Source: CAYZEE01 sp964477485
GTDB taxonomy: Bacteria; Patescibacteriota; Microgenomatia; Levybacterales; UBA12049
Length of the DNA stretch: 46,635 nt
Assembly (NCBI GenBank): GCA_964477485.1
Contig: CAYZEE010000002.1
Coordinates: forward strand, 1 to 46,635
Reading direction: 5' to 3'
The notes beneath the pieces are model-generated. The model searched no databases, was not told the origin of the DNA, and saw only the letters and a list, made by a program, of their open reading frames with translations. Below are positions 1 to 7,814 of this stretch, one piece after another. The stretch's first letter is position 1. Each line of letters begins with the position of its first letter. The translations under genes and the position numbers were made by a program.

Positions 1-72
1 ATTCAAACTGTATCATAAATTCTTATGAAAGGCTAATTCGTCGACACGCCCATTATATCAAAAGATAGTAGG

Positions 73-882
73 CTAAATAATATTATCATCAGCGAGGAGT
101 TGCATAGAGGCAACAACGAACTCGATGCCTATCTTTGCTATCTGTTTTGGGTCATTTGCAAAGAATAATTCATGTCCCGGGCCAATTTCCAAATCACTGC
201 CGTCATCCTCTTGGGAATATGTTCCATGGGAATCTGATGCCAAAGGCCCCGTATCTAATGGATAAAAGTCTCCGCAGTATATATCCTGGTTTTCAAAAAT
301 AGTATTAATTTTCGAAGGAACTTCATTTGGTAAATCTCGGGAGTTTGGGATTAGCTTTGATTCAAACGTCATGTCTCCAGTGATTGCCCGACATCTAAGC
401 ATATCAAGTAAGAGGCGGATATTAGGTTTATATTCTATATATTTTTTCCATGAATCATAATCCTGCCCTTCTTGAAAAACCGCAAGGCCGTCTTGTACGA
501 AATAATCAGAATCTATCTCAGTCACTAAGCTTAAAGGAAATTCGGGATCAATGCCGAATCCCCCAAATCTTCGTATAGCCTCACGAAGTTTTTTCCCTCT
601 TTTTTCCAAATTGAGATCGTCTGCGGTTATGATGTATCCTTTTTCAGGATCAAATGGAGTAATCTGCATTCCATTAGTTTCAGTATCGTAAACGTGGGTA
701 CTAATTCTGAGTTTTATATTTTTCTCAGCAAAATTTATACCAAGACAAAATCTGGTTTCTGAACCACCACGATCTAAATTCTCACATGCGGGATGAGAAA
801 AAGGAAAAACAAGCTCCCCGATTCCTATAGGAATCTCATTTCCTGGTTTATATCGTTGGTCTTTGTGTTCAGGATTTTGCAC
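73..882 (-). CDS. Hypothetical protein, 269 aa, GTG start
   Basis: I do not recognise a family. The product is soluble-looking and acidic, with no signal peptide or membrane segment, and contains an acidic stretch near residues 215-235 (SQEDDGSDLEIGPGHE). The start is a GTG at 880-882. It is preferred because an extended -10 (TG-A-TATAAT on the minus strand) lies exactly 6 nt upstream, so the mRNA would be leaderless; no Shine-Dalgarno is visible. It follows tsaD in the same direction but has its own promoter in the 23-nt gap. The 72 bases downstream to the window edge show nothing recognisable. The reading frame is well supported; the function is unknown. Confidence 0.75.
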   Translation of the reverse strand: MQNPEHKDQRYKPGNEIPIGIGELVFPFSHPACENLDRGGSETRFCLGINFAEKNIKLRISTHVYDTETNGMQITPFDPEKGYIITADDLNLEKRGKKLREAIRRFGGFGIDPEFPLSLVTEIDSDYFVQDGLAVFQEGQDYDSWKKYIEYKPNIRLLLDMLRCRAITGDMTFESKLIPNSRDLPNEVPSKINTIFENQDIYCGDFYPLDTGPLASDSHGTYSQEDDGSDLEIGPGHELFFANDPKQIAKIGIEFVVASMQLLADDNII

Positions 883-888
883 AAAGGG

Positions 889-894
889 ATTATA
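889..894 (-). promoter_or_regulatory. Extended -10 of the gene at 73-882
   Basis: The minus strand reads TATAAT preceded by TG plus one base, a consensus extended -10, followed by 6 nt and then the GTG start. I see no good -35. A transcript from here would begin at or next to the start codon. Confidence 0.6.
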
Positions 895-905
895 TCACGA
901 AAGTT

Positions 906-1931
906 TTAATCAAAATATAATTCTGGATTTGCTGTGACTTTTCTGAAGTCAACGGGTTTATAATTAAAAAAAGAAGCTACTGCTATCATAGCGGCATTGT
1001 CGGTGCAAAACCGTTTTTCTGGGACAAAAAACGAAATCTTTAATTTTAAATTGTCAATTTTAAATTTGAGTTGTTCCCTTAAATTTTGATTTGCTGCGAC
1101 ACCGCCGCCGAGTAAAATAGATTTTGCCTTATATTTTTCTGCGGCCTTTAGGGTTTTGGTAGCCAATACGTCAATTATAGCTTGTTGGACTGATGCGGAA
1201 ATATCGGCAATTGTTTCATTCCCTAACTGTTTTATTGTTTGCACTTCTCGAAAGATTGCTGTTTTTAGTCCACTGAAACTAAAATCAAAATCCAAAGAAT
1301 TAATCATTGGCCGAGGAAAATTGAATGCTTTTGGGCTTCCTTTTTCTGCCGCTTTTTCAATTGCCGGTCCTCCAGGATAGGGTAAGTTTAATAGCCGCCC
1401 TATTTTATCAAAAGCTTCGCCTGCAGCATCATCCCGAGTCCCGCCAAGCCACTTGAGTTTATTATGTCCCTTCATTAAAACCAAATCCGTATGGCCTCCG
1501 GAAGCAACCAACGCAATCGCGGGAAATTCAATGTCTAGTTTTGGATTCTCAATGAAATTCGCGTAGATATGTCCATACAGATGATTGACTGGAATTATTG
1601 GTTTATTCCAAATGAATGATAGAGTTTTTGCAGTCTCCACACCTACTAAAAGAGAGCCGATAAGACCCGGACCTATTGTAACAGCAATAGCATCGATGTC
1701 GCCAATTGTCAAATTGCTATATTGCTTAAGCGTTTCATTTATGACTGGAATTATATATTTCAATTGTTCTCTTGCTGCTTTCTCAGGAATAATTCCTCCT
1801 GTTTCTGAATGAAGAGGGAGCGATGTCGCCACAACATTTGATAGAAGCTTAACATTTTCTCTGTTTAGGTTACCATCTATAATAGCTGCTGCGGTTTCAT
1901 CGCATGAAGTTTCAATTCCCAAAATTTTCAT
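906..1931 (-). CDS. tsaD: tRNA N6-adenosine threonylcarbamoyltransferase TsaD
   Basis: TsaD transfers the threonylcarbamoyl group from TC-AMP to A37 of ANN-decoding tRNAs, working with TsaB and TsaE in bacteria. The 341-aa product starts with the family signature MKILGIETSCDETAAA and has the ASKHA-fold metal-binding histidines (HSETGG near residue 43 and HLYGH near 118), the loop SGGHTDL and the late motif GGGVAANQ. The ATG at 1931 is chosen over one three codons upstream because the protein family starts at MKILGIE. It is the last gene of a minus-strand run vanW, nucleotidyltransferase, DUF192, tsaD. Its partners tsaE, tsaC and tsaB lie at 29.7-31.1 kb. A short AT-rich repeat within the frame (about 1036-1072) encodes LKFKIDNLKLKIS. 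Confidence 0.97.
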   Translation of the reverse strand: MKILGIETSCDETAAAIIDGNLNRENVKLLSNVVATSLPLHSETGGIIPEKAAREQLKYIIPVINETLKQYSNLTIGDIDAIAVTIGPGLIGSLLVGVETAKTLSFIWNKPIIPVNHLYGHIYANFIENPKLDIEFPAIALVASGGHTDLVLMKGHNKLKWLGGTRDDAAGEAFDKIGRLLNLPYPGGPAIEKAAEKGSPKAFNFPRPMINSLDFDFSFSGLKTAIFREVQTIKQLGNETIADISASVQQAIIDVLATKTLKAAEKYKAKSILLGGGVAANQNLREQLKFKIDNLKLKISFFVPEKRFCTDNAAMIAVASFFNYKPVDFRKVTANPELYFD

Positions 1932-1936
1932 GTAAA

Positions 1937-2407
1937 TCAAGGTACATTTTTTATTTCTACTTTGTCGTCCTTTTTAAAATTATATTTTTTAGATAATCCT
2001 GCATTGATTTCCAAGACCTTATCCGAAGGTTTCTCCGGTGTAAAGATAGGAAGACTTTCGTTTTCTGTTTTAGGCGGACTTACACTTTGATAAATGGTAA
2101 CTATCTTATCTTTCTGAATATAAATTATGTCTATTGGGAATTTCATTTTTTTCATCCAAAAAGAATAGTAACCGGGTTTCTGAAAAGTGAATAGCATTCC
2201 ATAATCTTTCGGGATACTATTGTATTTAGACAGTCCAATTTCTTGATCCGTGGGGGTTTTGGCAATATATAATTTAAACACCCGGTCTTTGATAACTGCT
2301 GTTGGGGCTTTAAGAAAAAGATTGCGATTTTTAATATAATTTTGAGAGACAGCCGCTGTTATAAGTACAATCAAAAGCAAACCTAGTAAAAATAAAATCT
2401 TTTTCAT
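1937..2407 (-). CDS. DUF192 family exported or membrane-anchored protein
   Basis: The 156-aa product has an N-terminal hydrophobic segment (residues 4-20) that would act as a signal anchor or signal peptide. It is followed by a DUF192 domain with the usual elements: a 'QEIGLS' segment, GMLF, FWMKKMKFPIDIIY and a late VLEINAG. The function of DUF192 is not established; members are small beta-rich, often exported proteins. The ATG overlaps the end of the upstream nucleotidyltransferase by 4 nt and the stop is 5 nt before tsaD, so the genes are probably co-transcribed and translationally coupled. Confidence 0.85.
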   Translation of the reverse strand: MKKILFLLGLLLIVLITAAVSQNYIKNRNLFLKAPTAVIKDRVFKLYIAKTPTDQEIGLSKYNSIPKDYGMLFTFQKPGYYSFWMKKMKFPIDIIYIQKDKIVTIYQSVSPPKTENESLPIFTPEKPSDKVLEINAGLSKKYNFKKDDKVEIKNVP

Positions 2408-2892
2408 AGTAAATCTTTTTCAATTAATTTTGCCAGTTTAGTCGTCGAGTGACTCTTAATTCTTGATATCACATCTACAACGGCTCCTTTTATAAGCTTT
2501 GCCTGTCTTAATTTATGTTTTCTATTTTTGTCATTTTGTGTCGTTGCTATAACCGCAGGCCTTATTTGGGTTATAAGTTTATCATAATCTGCGTTAGTTT
2601 TCATATTCTCAAGCGTAATAATATAATCAGTGCAGGCAAGGGCTGCTAGAACTTGAGCTCTTTCTGTTTGGGAGTTTATTGGTCGGTTTTTTCCTTTTAA
2701 CTTTCTTACATTTTCATCATTTTCCAAAAGAACAAAAAGCACGTCTGCCTGTTTTTTGGCATTTTCTAAAAATTTTATGTGTCCGATATGAAGAATGTCA
2801 AAAACACCACCTGCCAGAACAATGTTTTTATTTTTCTTTCTTAATTTATGAGCAATTATTACTGCTTCATTGATAGTTACCACTTTATTCAT
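2404..2892 (-). CDS. Cytidylyltransferase-like (HxGH nucleotidyltransferase) protein
   Basis: This 162-aa protein belongs to the HIGH-type nucleotidyltransferase superfamily. It shows the nucleotide-binding signature GGVFDILHIGHIKFLENAK at residues 28-46 and a second motif, RPINSQTER, near residue 70. The size and the GGVFDxxHxGH form match the RfaE C-terminal domain (HldE), TagD and FAD-synthase-like group. The substrate cannot be told from sequence alone; a sugar-phosphate or alditol-phosphate nucleotidylyltransferase is a reasonable guess. It overlaps the DUF192 gene by 4 nt and is separated from vanW by a 67-nt CTAG-rich hairpin region. Confidence 0.85.
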   Translation of the reverse strand: MNKVVTINEAVIIAHKLRKKNKNIVLAGGVFDILHIGHIKFLENAKKQADVLFVLLENDENVRKLKGKNRPINSQTERAQVLAALACTDYIITLENMKTNADYDKLITQIRPAVIATTQNDKNRKHKLRQAKLIKGAVVDVISRIKSHSTTKLAKLIEKDLL

Positions 2893-2900
2893 AGAATTAA

Positions 2901-2957
2901 GCGACTAGCAACTAGCCATTAGCAACTAGTCGCTAACAAACTAGTGGCTAATTGCTA
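2901..2957 (-). repeat. CTAG-rich inverted-repeat hairpin between vanW and the nucleotidyltransferase gene
   Basis: The 17-nt arm at 2907-2923 matches the reverse complement of 2941-2957 at 15 of 17 positions. In RNA read from the minus strand, the direction of the flanking genes, both differences become G-U wobbles, so the arms pair throughout. An alternative 8-bp stem (GCGACTAG at 2901-2908 with CTAGTCGC at 2926-2933) competes with it. There are four CTAG tetramers in about 45 bases. No U-tract follows, so it is not a standard terminator. Confidence 0.6.
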
Positions 2958-2959
2958 AA

Positions 2960-4378
2960 TTATCCTTTTGTTCCTCTTAGATATACGGCAGCCCAGGGTT
3001 GATAATTCGAGTAGAAAGTATCCGAGATAATTACCTTGCCGTCTTTTACTACTTTTCTTGTAAAATAGACATTTGCGCCTGGTGCTGAGAAGTCGACCTG
3101 TTTAAGTTGTCCCTTAGGAAGCGTCGGATCGTCCTGATACACGGTTGGCAGAGGAGGTGTTTGATTTGTGACAATCGGTTTTGTTAGAGTAACAATTCTG
3201 CCGTCTTTTGTCCCATATAGCGAGAACGTTAGCCGCTCAATGCTTGGATCAATTGAGCTCTGGATAAGTATATAATTACCCGTGTCGTTTTTAAATTTTA
3301 AATCAACGCTGGGCGAATAGACAGTTGCATCAAGTCCCGGCGGAGAGTCCTCTTCGTAATAGCCAACCCTATACGCATGGGCATGTCTCTCAACTACAGG
3401 AAGACCGGCATTTAGAATTGCCCGAAAGAGAGTTGTTGAAACCTGACATACGCCTCCGCCATCACCTAAAACCGTTCTTCCGTTTTGTATGATGTAGGCC
3501 TGTTGATACCCTGTAAATGCGGATACGTCGCCTAACGCTTGATTAAACGAGAATACCTCATTTGGGGCAACAAGTATTCCATTTAGTCTTGTTGATGCCA
3601 GTGTAATATTATAAATTCTATTTACTATTGAATCCTGAAACAGAGAAGTGCCTTGTCCCAGAAGTTCTTTTATCCCTAGATTATTTGCCTTACCGGTTGT
3701 GACCTTAGGCTTTAAAATCTTAATTGGGACTTGTATAGCAATAATTTGAGGTTTTCTGGCTGTCATAACCGTTAGGAACTTAGATGATATTTCATTTTTT
3801 AATCCATTCATATCGATTGTCTGTCCATCTTGAGACGGTTTAAATGCGGTAACCCTTCCATTCTGAAAAGTGAACAAGCCGTTAACCGGATCCACCTGAA
3901 GTTTTTTAATAATTGGAGAAAGAAAGGCTGTGAGTTTATTTTCCGAATAATGGTATGAGGCAGGTAAATTTATGCCATTAACATATGCCTGAAGAATTAA
4001 GCTTGCGTTAGAAAGGATATCGCTTGATCTGCCTAAACTTATTGCTTGTGTCGCAAGTAGGTTCTCATCATATCCTAAATTAAGTTCTTTTGCCGAGATG
4101 GTAGCCGTCCCCGCATCGCTTAGGAAGACAAATCTTGTTTTTCCTGCCTTTTTATTTAATCCGGCAAAGTATCCTTTTACTTGAACGTCTCTTTTCCCGC
4201 CAAAGTCAACTCCATTTACCATCACGCCCGGGTAGATAACATTATCATAAATTTTTTGAAAGATAATAAAAGAGAAACTTATAAATAAAAATAATCCCAA
4301 ACCTGCTCCAACCAAAAACCAAAAGATCACTTTACCAGCTTTTGAAATATGTTTGATCTTGATAAACCCAATCTTCAT
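2960..4378 (-). CDS. VanW family protein with N-terminal membrane anchor
   Basis: The 472-aa protein has one transmembrane segment near residues 18-42, then a long extracytoplasmic region. Residues from about 215 to 400 hold a VanW domain: ASTRLNGILVAPNEVFSFN, GDGGGVCQVSTTLFRAILNAGL with a conserved Cys, and ERHAHAYRVGYY followed by PPGLDATV. VanW proteins are surface or cell-wall-associated and their enzymatic role is unproven. The ATG at 4378 is chosen because GAGGTG lies 8-9 nt upstream; an alternative GTG at 4390 would overlap the divergent gene's promoter. It heads the minus-strand operon leading to tsaD and diverges from the solute-binding protein gene. Confidence 0.88.
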   Translation of the reverse strand: MKIGFIKIKHISKAGKVIFWFLVGAGLGLFLFISFSFIIFQKIYDNVIYPGVMVNGVDFGGKRDVQVKGYFAGLNKKAGKTRFVFLSDAGTATISAKELNLGYDENLLATQAISLGRSSDILSNASLILQAYVNGINLPASYHYSENKLTAFLSPIIKKLQVDPVNGLFTFQNGRVTAFKPSQDGQTIDMNGLKNEISSKFLTVMTARKPQIIAIQVPIKILKPKVTTGKANNLGIKELLGQGTSLFQDSIVNRIYNITLASTRLNGILVAPNEVFSFNQALGDVSAFTGYQQAYIIQNGRTVLGDGGGVCQVSTTLFRAILNAGLPVVERHAHAYRVGYYEEDSPPGLDATVYSPSVDLKFKNDTGNYILIQSSIDPSIERLTFSLYGTKDGRIVTLTKPIVTNQTPPLPTVYQDDPTLPKGQLKQVDFSAPGANVYFTRKVVKDGKVIISDTFYSNYQPWAAVYLRGTKG

Positions 4379-4407
4379 TTGATATGCCACCTCTTTGGTA
4401 TTATACT
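4379..4407 (+). promoter_or_regulatory. Promoter of the solute-binding protein gene
   Basis: TTGATA (4379-4384), a 17-nt spacer and TATACT (4402-4407) are close to the sigma-70 consensus. The start codon ATG lies 6 nt after the -10 at 4414, predicting a leaderless mRNA. Confidence 0.65.
4400..4405 (-). promoter_or_regulatory. Divergent -10 for vanW, overlapping the forward -10
   Basis: The minus strand reads TATAAT at 4405-4400, overlapping the forward TATACT by four bases. Transcription would start near the GAGGTG that precedes vanW. No clear -35 is visible on this strand. Confidence 0.45.
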
Positions 4408-4413
4408 ATATTG

Positions 4414-5814
4414 ATGGCCGAAAATACGGTTTTTCAAAGTCCCGGTGTCACGAATCAACCCGTGGGTTTGCCAACTGCGCAAGTCAGGAATGTTGTCCCG
4501 CCGCCTCATAGGGTATTTCCTTTAGATTCAATAATAAAAATAATTATAGGTTTAATGGTTGTTGTATTTATTTTGTTTATAATCTTTGGATTTATTATTC
4601 CTCTTTTTAGAAAATCTTCAACAAACTCCGCAACAATTACTTTTTGGGGGCTGTGGGAGGATAATAGCATTATTCAACCTATTCTTGACGATTTCAAAAG
4701 ACAATATCCAAATATAACAGTTAATTACGTAAAAGAGGATGTTAAACAATATAGAGATAGATTAAGTACCAGAATTCAGAATGGTACAGGACCTGATGTG
4801 TTTGAATTTCATAATACTTGGCTGCCACAGCTGTCAAACACGCTTTTGCCGCTTCCTTCGGATACTATATCAAAAAAAGATTTCGAGAACTCTTTTTATC
4901 CCGTTGCTCAAAATGATTTAATAAAAAACGGCGCGATATACGGGATACCGCTTGAGGTAGATACTTTATCTTTATATGTTAATACGCAAATATTTCAAGC
5001 GGCAGGCGTTAAAGTCCCGGATAATTGGGATGATTTCTCAAGGGTTGCCCGTTCACTCACTGTTATCGATGAGAACGGAAAGATAAAAACAGCCGGCGCA
5101 GCTTTGGGAACTTTTGATAACATAAATCACGCGCCGGATATTATTTCACTTCTTCTAATACAAAACGGAGCTGATATAAATAACCTTAACGCTACCTCTA
5201 AGAATGCAAGTGATGCCTTGACTTTCTACACATCTTTTGCCACGGGTAATCAAAAAGTATGGGACGAGACATTGGATCCTTCGCTTCTTGCTTTTGCGAA
5301 AGGGGAACTTGGCATGTACTTTGGATACTCTTGGGACTTTTTTACTATAAAGGCTCTAAATCCCTCGCTAACTTTTCAGATTTATCCTGTTCCTCATTTG
5401 CCCGGCCGCAATATGACTGTCGCAAGTTATTGGTCAGCGGCTGTTTCAATAAAAAGTCAACATCAGAAAGAAGCACTTACTTTTATTAAATTTTTATCAA
5501 AACCGGAAACAGAGGAAAAATTGTTTGCCCTTGAGTCGAAAACAAGAGTTTTTGGTGAACCATATGCAATAAAGAGCCTTGCGGATAAACTCCAGGGTAA
5601 TTCTTTTGTATTCCCGTTTGTTTCTGCGGCAAAAAATGCAGCTTCTTCTTTTTTTGCAAGTGGCACTTACGATGATGGATTAAACTCTCAAATGGATACA
5701 TATCTTGGTAATGCCGTCCGGTCTATGCTGGATAATGATACTTCGGCGGATAGCGCTGTTGCCACACTCTCCCAGGGAGTTTCTCAAGTGTTAAAACAGT
5801 ATGAGCAGCAGTAA
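4414..5814 (+). CDS. Membrane-anchored extracellular solute-binding protein (family 1)
   Basis: The 466-aa protein has a short cytoplasmic N-terminus, one transmembrane helix (about residues 37-62, IIKIIIGLMVVVFILFII) and an extracytoplasmic periplasmic-binding-protein type II domain. Features include ITFWGLWED, the polar NGTGPDVFEFHNTWLP segment, YGIPLEVDTLSLYVN and a late EALTFIKFLSKPE, as in sugar-binding ABC proteins. It is anchored by a helix and not by a lipobox cysteine. No permease or ATPase genes lie beside it, so its partner transporter must be elsewhere or absent. The ATG at 4414 is preferred to one at 4384 because it sits 6 nt after a good -10 and the earlier one lies upstream of that promoter element. 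It overlaps the next gene by 14 nt. Confidence 0.88.
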   Translation: MAENTVFQSPGVTNQPVGLPTAQVRNVVPPPHRVFPLDSIIKIIIGLMVVVFILFIIFGFIIPLFRKSSTNSATITFWGLWEDNSIIQPILDDFKRQYPNITVNYVKEDVKQYRDRLSTRIQNGTGPDVFEFHNTWLPQLSNTLLPLPSDTISKKDFENSFYPVAQNDLIKNGAIYGIPLEVDTLSLYVNTQIFQAAGVKVPDNWDDFSRVARSLTVIDENGKIKTAGAALGTFDNINHAPDIISLLLIQNGADINNLNATSKNASDALTFYTSFATGNQKVWDETLDPSLLAFAKGELGMYFGYSWDFFTIKALNPSLTFQIYPVPHLPGRNMTVASYWSAAVSIKSQHQKEALTFIKFLSKPETEEKLFALESKTRVFGEPYAIKSLADKLQGNSFVFPFVSAAKNAASSFFASGTYDDGLNSQMDTYLGNAVRSMLDNDTSADSAVATLSQGVSQVLKQYEQQ

Positions 5815-6682
5815 AAATGCAATTTTAAGAACCCTACTTTACAGCGATATTTTTGACTACCCACTTAAAGAAACCGAACTTTTTAGATTTTTAATAACAA
5901 CAAAAAGCATAGATAAAGAAACTTTTCTAAAGGCGCTTAGTAAAAAAAATGTAAATGTGGTTTTTAAGAATAATTTTTATTGCATAAAAGGACATGAAAA
6001 TATAATTGCAGAAAGAATAAAACGGGAAAAATTAAGTGTAATTAAACTTAAAATTGCCCGAAAGATAATTAATTTGATATCTTTATTTCCGACAATTAGA
6101 TTCATCGGAATAAGCGGAGCGTTGTCTATGGGCAATGCTGCGAAGAACGATGACATAGATTTATTCATTATAACCAGAGAGAATGCAATGTGGATAACAA
6201 GACTTTTCCTTATATTTATTTTAAAAATTATGGGCAAGTACAGAAAAAGAGGAGATAAAAATGTTGCTAACAAGATTTGCCTGAATATGTTACTAGATGA
6301 AAGCAATCTTAAATTGTCATTTGATAGGCAAAACTTATACTGCGCGCATGAAATAGCCCAACTAATGCCAATATTTAGCCGCGATGGTGTCTATAAAAAA
6401 TTTATTAGGGCAAATAACTGGACTACGAAGTTTTTGCCAAACTTATCTGTCGGCAGGCGGGGATATAAGAAAATTAAAGAGCAAAAGAGGAGTCTGAATT
6501 TTCCGATTAGCAAACTACTTAAGCTATTGGAACCTCTTGCGAGGGAGGTCCAACTTTATATGATGAAAAAGCACATTACAATAGAGACAGTTTCGGACAA
6601 TTTTTTAGCCCTGCACCCTTTTGATTACAAAATGTATACTCTAAATGCATATGAAGAGAGACTTAAGAAATACAAAACATGA
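5801..6682 (+). CDS. Nucleotidyltransferase-fold protein (MNT-like)
   Basis: This 293-aa protein has an N-terminal helical, winged-helix-like part (TLLYSDIFDYPLKETELFRFL). A nucleotidyltransferase core lies around residues 105-130, with GISGALSMGNAAKNDDIDLFII carrying the glycine-rich turn and the DxD metal ligands. A hydrophobic stretch near 133-148 and a basic C-terminal half follow. The family resembles minimal nucleotidyltransferases that AMPylate or nucleotidylate partners, but no HEPN partner is adjacent. Function and substrate are unknown. It overlaps both neighbours (14 nt and 4 nt), so it is co-transcribed with the CoA gene. Confidence 0.7.
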   Translation: MSSSKNAILRTLLYSDIFDYPLKETELFRFLITTKSIDKETFLKALSKKNVNVVFKNNFYCIKGHENIIAERIKREKLSVIKLKIARKIINLISLFPTIRFIGISGALSMGNAAKNDDIDLFIITRENAMWITRLFLIFILKIMGKYRKRGDKNVANKICLNMLLDESNLKLSFDRQNLYCAHEIAQLMPIFSRDGVYKKFIRANNWTTKFLPNLSVGRRGYKKIKEQKRSLNFPISKLLKLLEPLAREVQLYMMKKHITIETVSDNFLALHPFDYKMYTLNAYEERLKKYKT

Positions 6683-7713
6683 AAAAATTTAATACTGCTG
6701 TTTTCGGAGGAACATTTGACCATTTTCATAGAGGACACAGGAAGCTGTTGGAGTTTGGACTATCTGTTTCAGAAAGACTAATTATAGGTGTAACTTCAGA
6801 TGAATTTGTCAGTAAATTTAAAATTTCAAATTTAAAATTCAAAATTAAAGCTCAAAAATTCGAAAATTTTGAGACTAGGAAAAAAAACCTTGAGGGATTT
6901 TTGAATAAACTTGCAAAAGGAAGATTTAAAATTATTAAAATAGAAGACTTGTTCGGGCCCACGCTTGATAAAGATTTTTTGGGAGATGTAATTTTAGTTT
7001 CAAGTAATACAATTGCCGGGGCGGAAAAGATTAATAAAGAAAGAGCCGGGAGGGGGTTATCTGAGTTTAAAATAATTGTAGTTCCTCAAGTTTTGGCAGA
7101 AGATGGAAGGCCAATATCTTCTTTTCGGATAAGAAGTGGAGAGATAGACAGGGAAGGGAAATTGTATTTAAAGCCTTTTTGGTTTAAAAAAACATTGGTT
7201 CTTCCTCAAAAACTTCGGGAGGAGTTTAGAAAACCTCTCGGAAAGATAGTTGCCGATATTAATGATATTAGCGACAAAAGATTAGAAAGCTTATGTTTGA
7301 TTACTGTGGGTGATGAAACTACAAGAATATTTAATCAGTTGTCTATGAGACTAAATATAGCAGTCGTAGATTTTAAAATTGCAAGAAAAAGGAAATTTTC
7401 AAATATTGAACAACTTGGATTTTCCGCAAAAGAAAAGACTATAAGGGTTAAGAATCCAGCCGGAACCATAACTCCTGAGCTTTTTAAAACAGTCCACTCT
7501 ATTTTTGAAAAAACAGACACAAAAAACCCTATTATTATTCTAATAGACGGAGAAGATGATTTTTCTGTTTTGCCTTTGATTCTAACTTCTCCTTTAGGCT
7601 GCTATGTTTATTATGGGCAGCCTGGAAAAGGAATTGTCGAGATTTTGGTCGATGAAAATGTCAAGGCTAAAATACGCAGAATCTTAGCTAGGTTTAAGAC
7701 TCTAGGATATTGA
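6679..7713 (+). CDS. Fused phosphopantetheine adenylyltransferase / GTP-dependent dephospho-CoA kinase (archaeal type)
   Basis: The 344-aa protein has two domains. Residues 1-155 form a HIGH-type nucleotidyltransferase like the archaeal/eukaryotic PPAT (FGGTFDHFHRGHRKLL, then SSFRIRSGEID where bacterial CoaD has ISSTxxR). Residues 165-344 match DUF359, the archaeal GTP-dependent dephospho-CoA kinase: LREEFRKPLGKIV, LITVGDETTR, AVVDFKIARKR, NPAGTITPEL, ILIDGEDDFSVLPLIL and YYGQPGKGIVEI. Together they would convert phosphopantetheine to dephospho-CoA and then CoA. A P-loop CoaE is not present in the window. It overlaps the upstream gene by 4 nt. Residues 48-62 are encoded by an AT-rich micro-repeat. 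Domain assignment is from remembered motifs, so a profile search should confirm it. Confidence 0.85.
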   Translation: MKKFNTAVFGGTFDHFHRGHRKLLEFGLSVSERLIIGVTSDEFVSKFKISNLKFKIKAQKFENFETRKKNLEGFLNKLAKGRFKIIKIEDLFGPTLDKDFLGDVILVSSNTIAGAEKINKERAGRGLSEFKIIVVPQVLAEDGRPISSFRIRSGEIDREGKLYLKPFWFKKTLVLPQKLREEFRKPLGKIVADINDISDKRLESLCLITVGDETTRIFNQLSMRLNIAVVDFKIARKRKFSNIEQLGFSAKEKTIRVKNPAGTITPELFKTVHSIFEKTDTKNPIIILIDGEDDFSVLPLILTSPLGCYVYYGQPGKGIVEILVDENVKAKIRRILARFKTLGY

Positions 7714-7738
7714 CAAAGCGCCATTTTTCCTATATATT
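7710..7738 (+). promoter_or_regulatory. Sigma-70-type promoter of greA
   Basis: A perfect TTGACA (7710-7715), a 17-nt spacer and TATATT (7733-7738) sit at the very end of the CoA gene. Transcription would begin near 7745, giving a leader of about 70 nt before greA. Confidence 0.7.
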
Positions 7739-7761
7739 TGCTTTGATTTGCATAACGCATC

Positions 7762-7799
7762 ATCCCTCAGTTTTTTTAAACACCGAGGGATTTTCTTTT
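7762..7799 (+). terminator. Terminator-like hairpin inside the greA leader (possible attenuator)
   Basis: ATCCCTC (7762-7768) pairs with GAGGGAT (7785-7791) around a 16-nt loop and is followed by TTTTCTTTT. It lies downstream of the greA promoter, so it can end both read-through from the CoA operon and initiated greA transcripts. Confidence 0.7.
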
Positions 7800-7814
7800 A
7801 AGAAAGAGTCTATT

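Noticed and set aside
5801..6682. MNT-HEPN or AbiEii type toxin-antitoxin pair
   Set aside because: Only nucleotidyltransferase-fold proteins are seen here and at 24788-25255; no HEPN or antitoxin partner is adjacent in either place.
7710..7814. N-terminal extension of GreA by 35 residues
   Set aside because: The extension reads through a promoter and a terminator-like hairpin and has no counterpart in GreA proteins, which start at MDKKIYLT.
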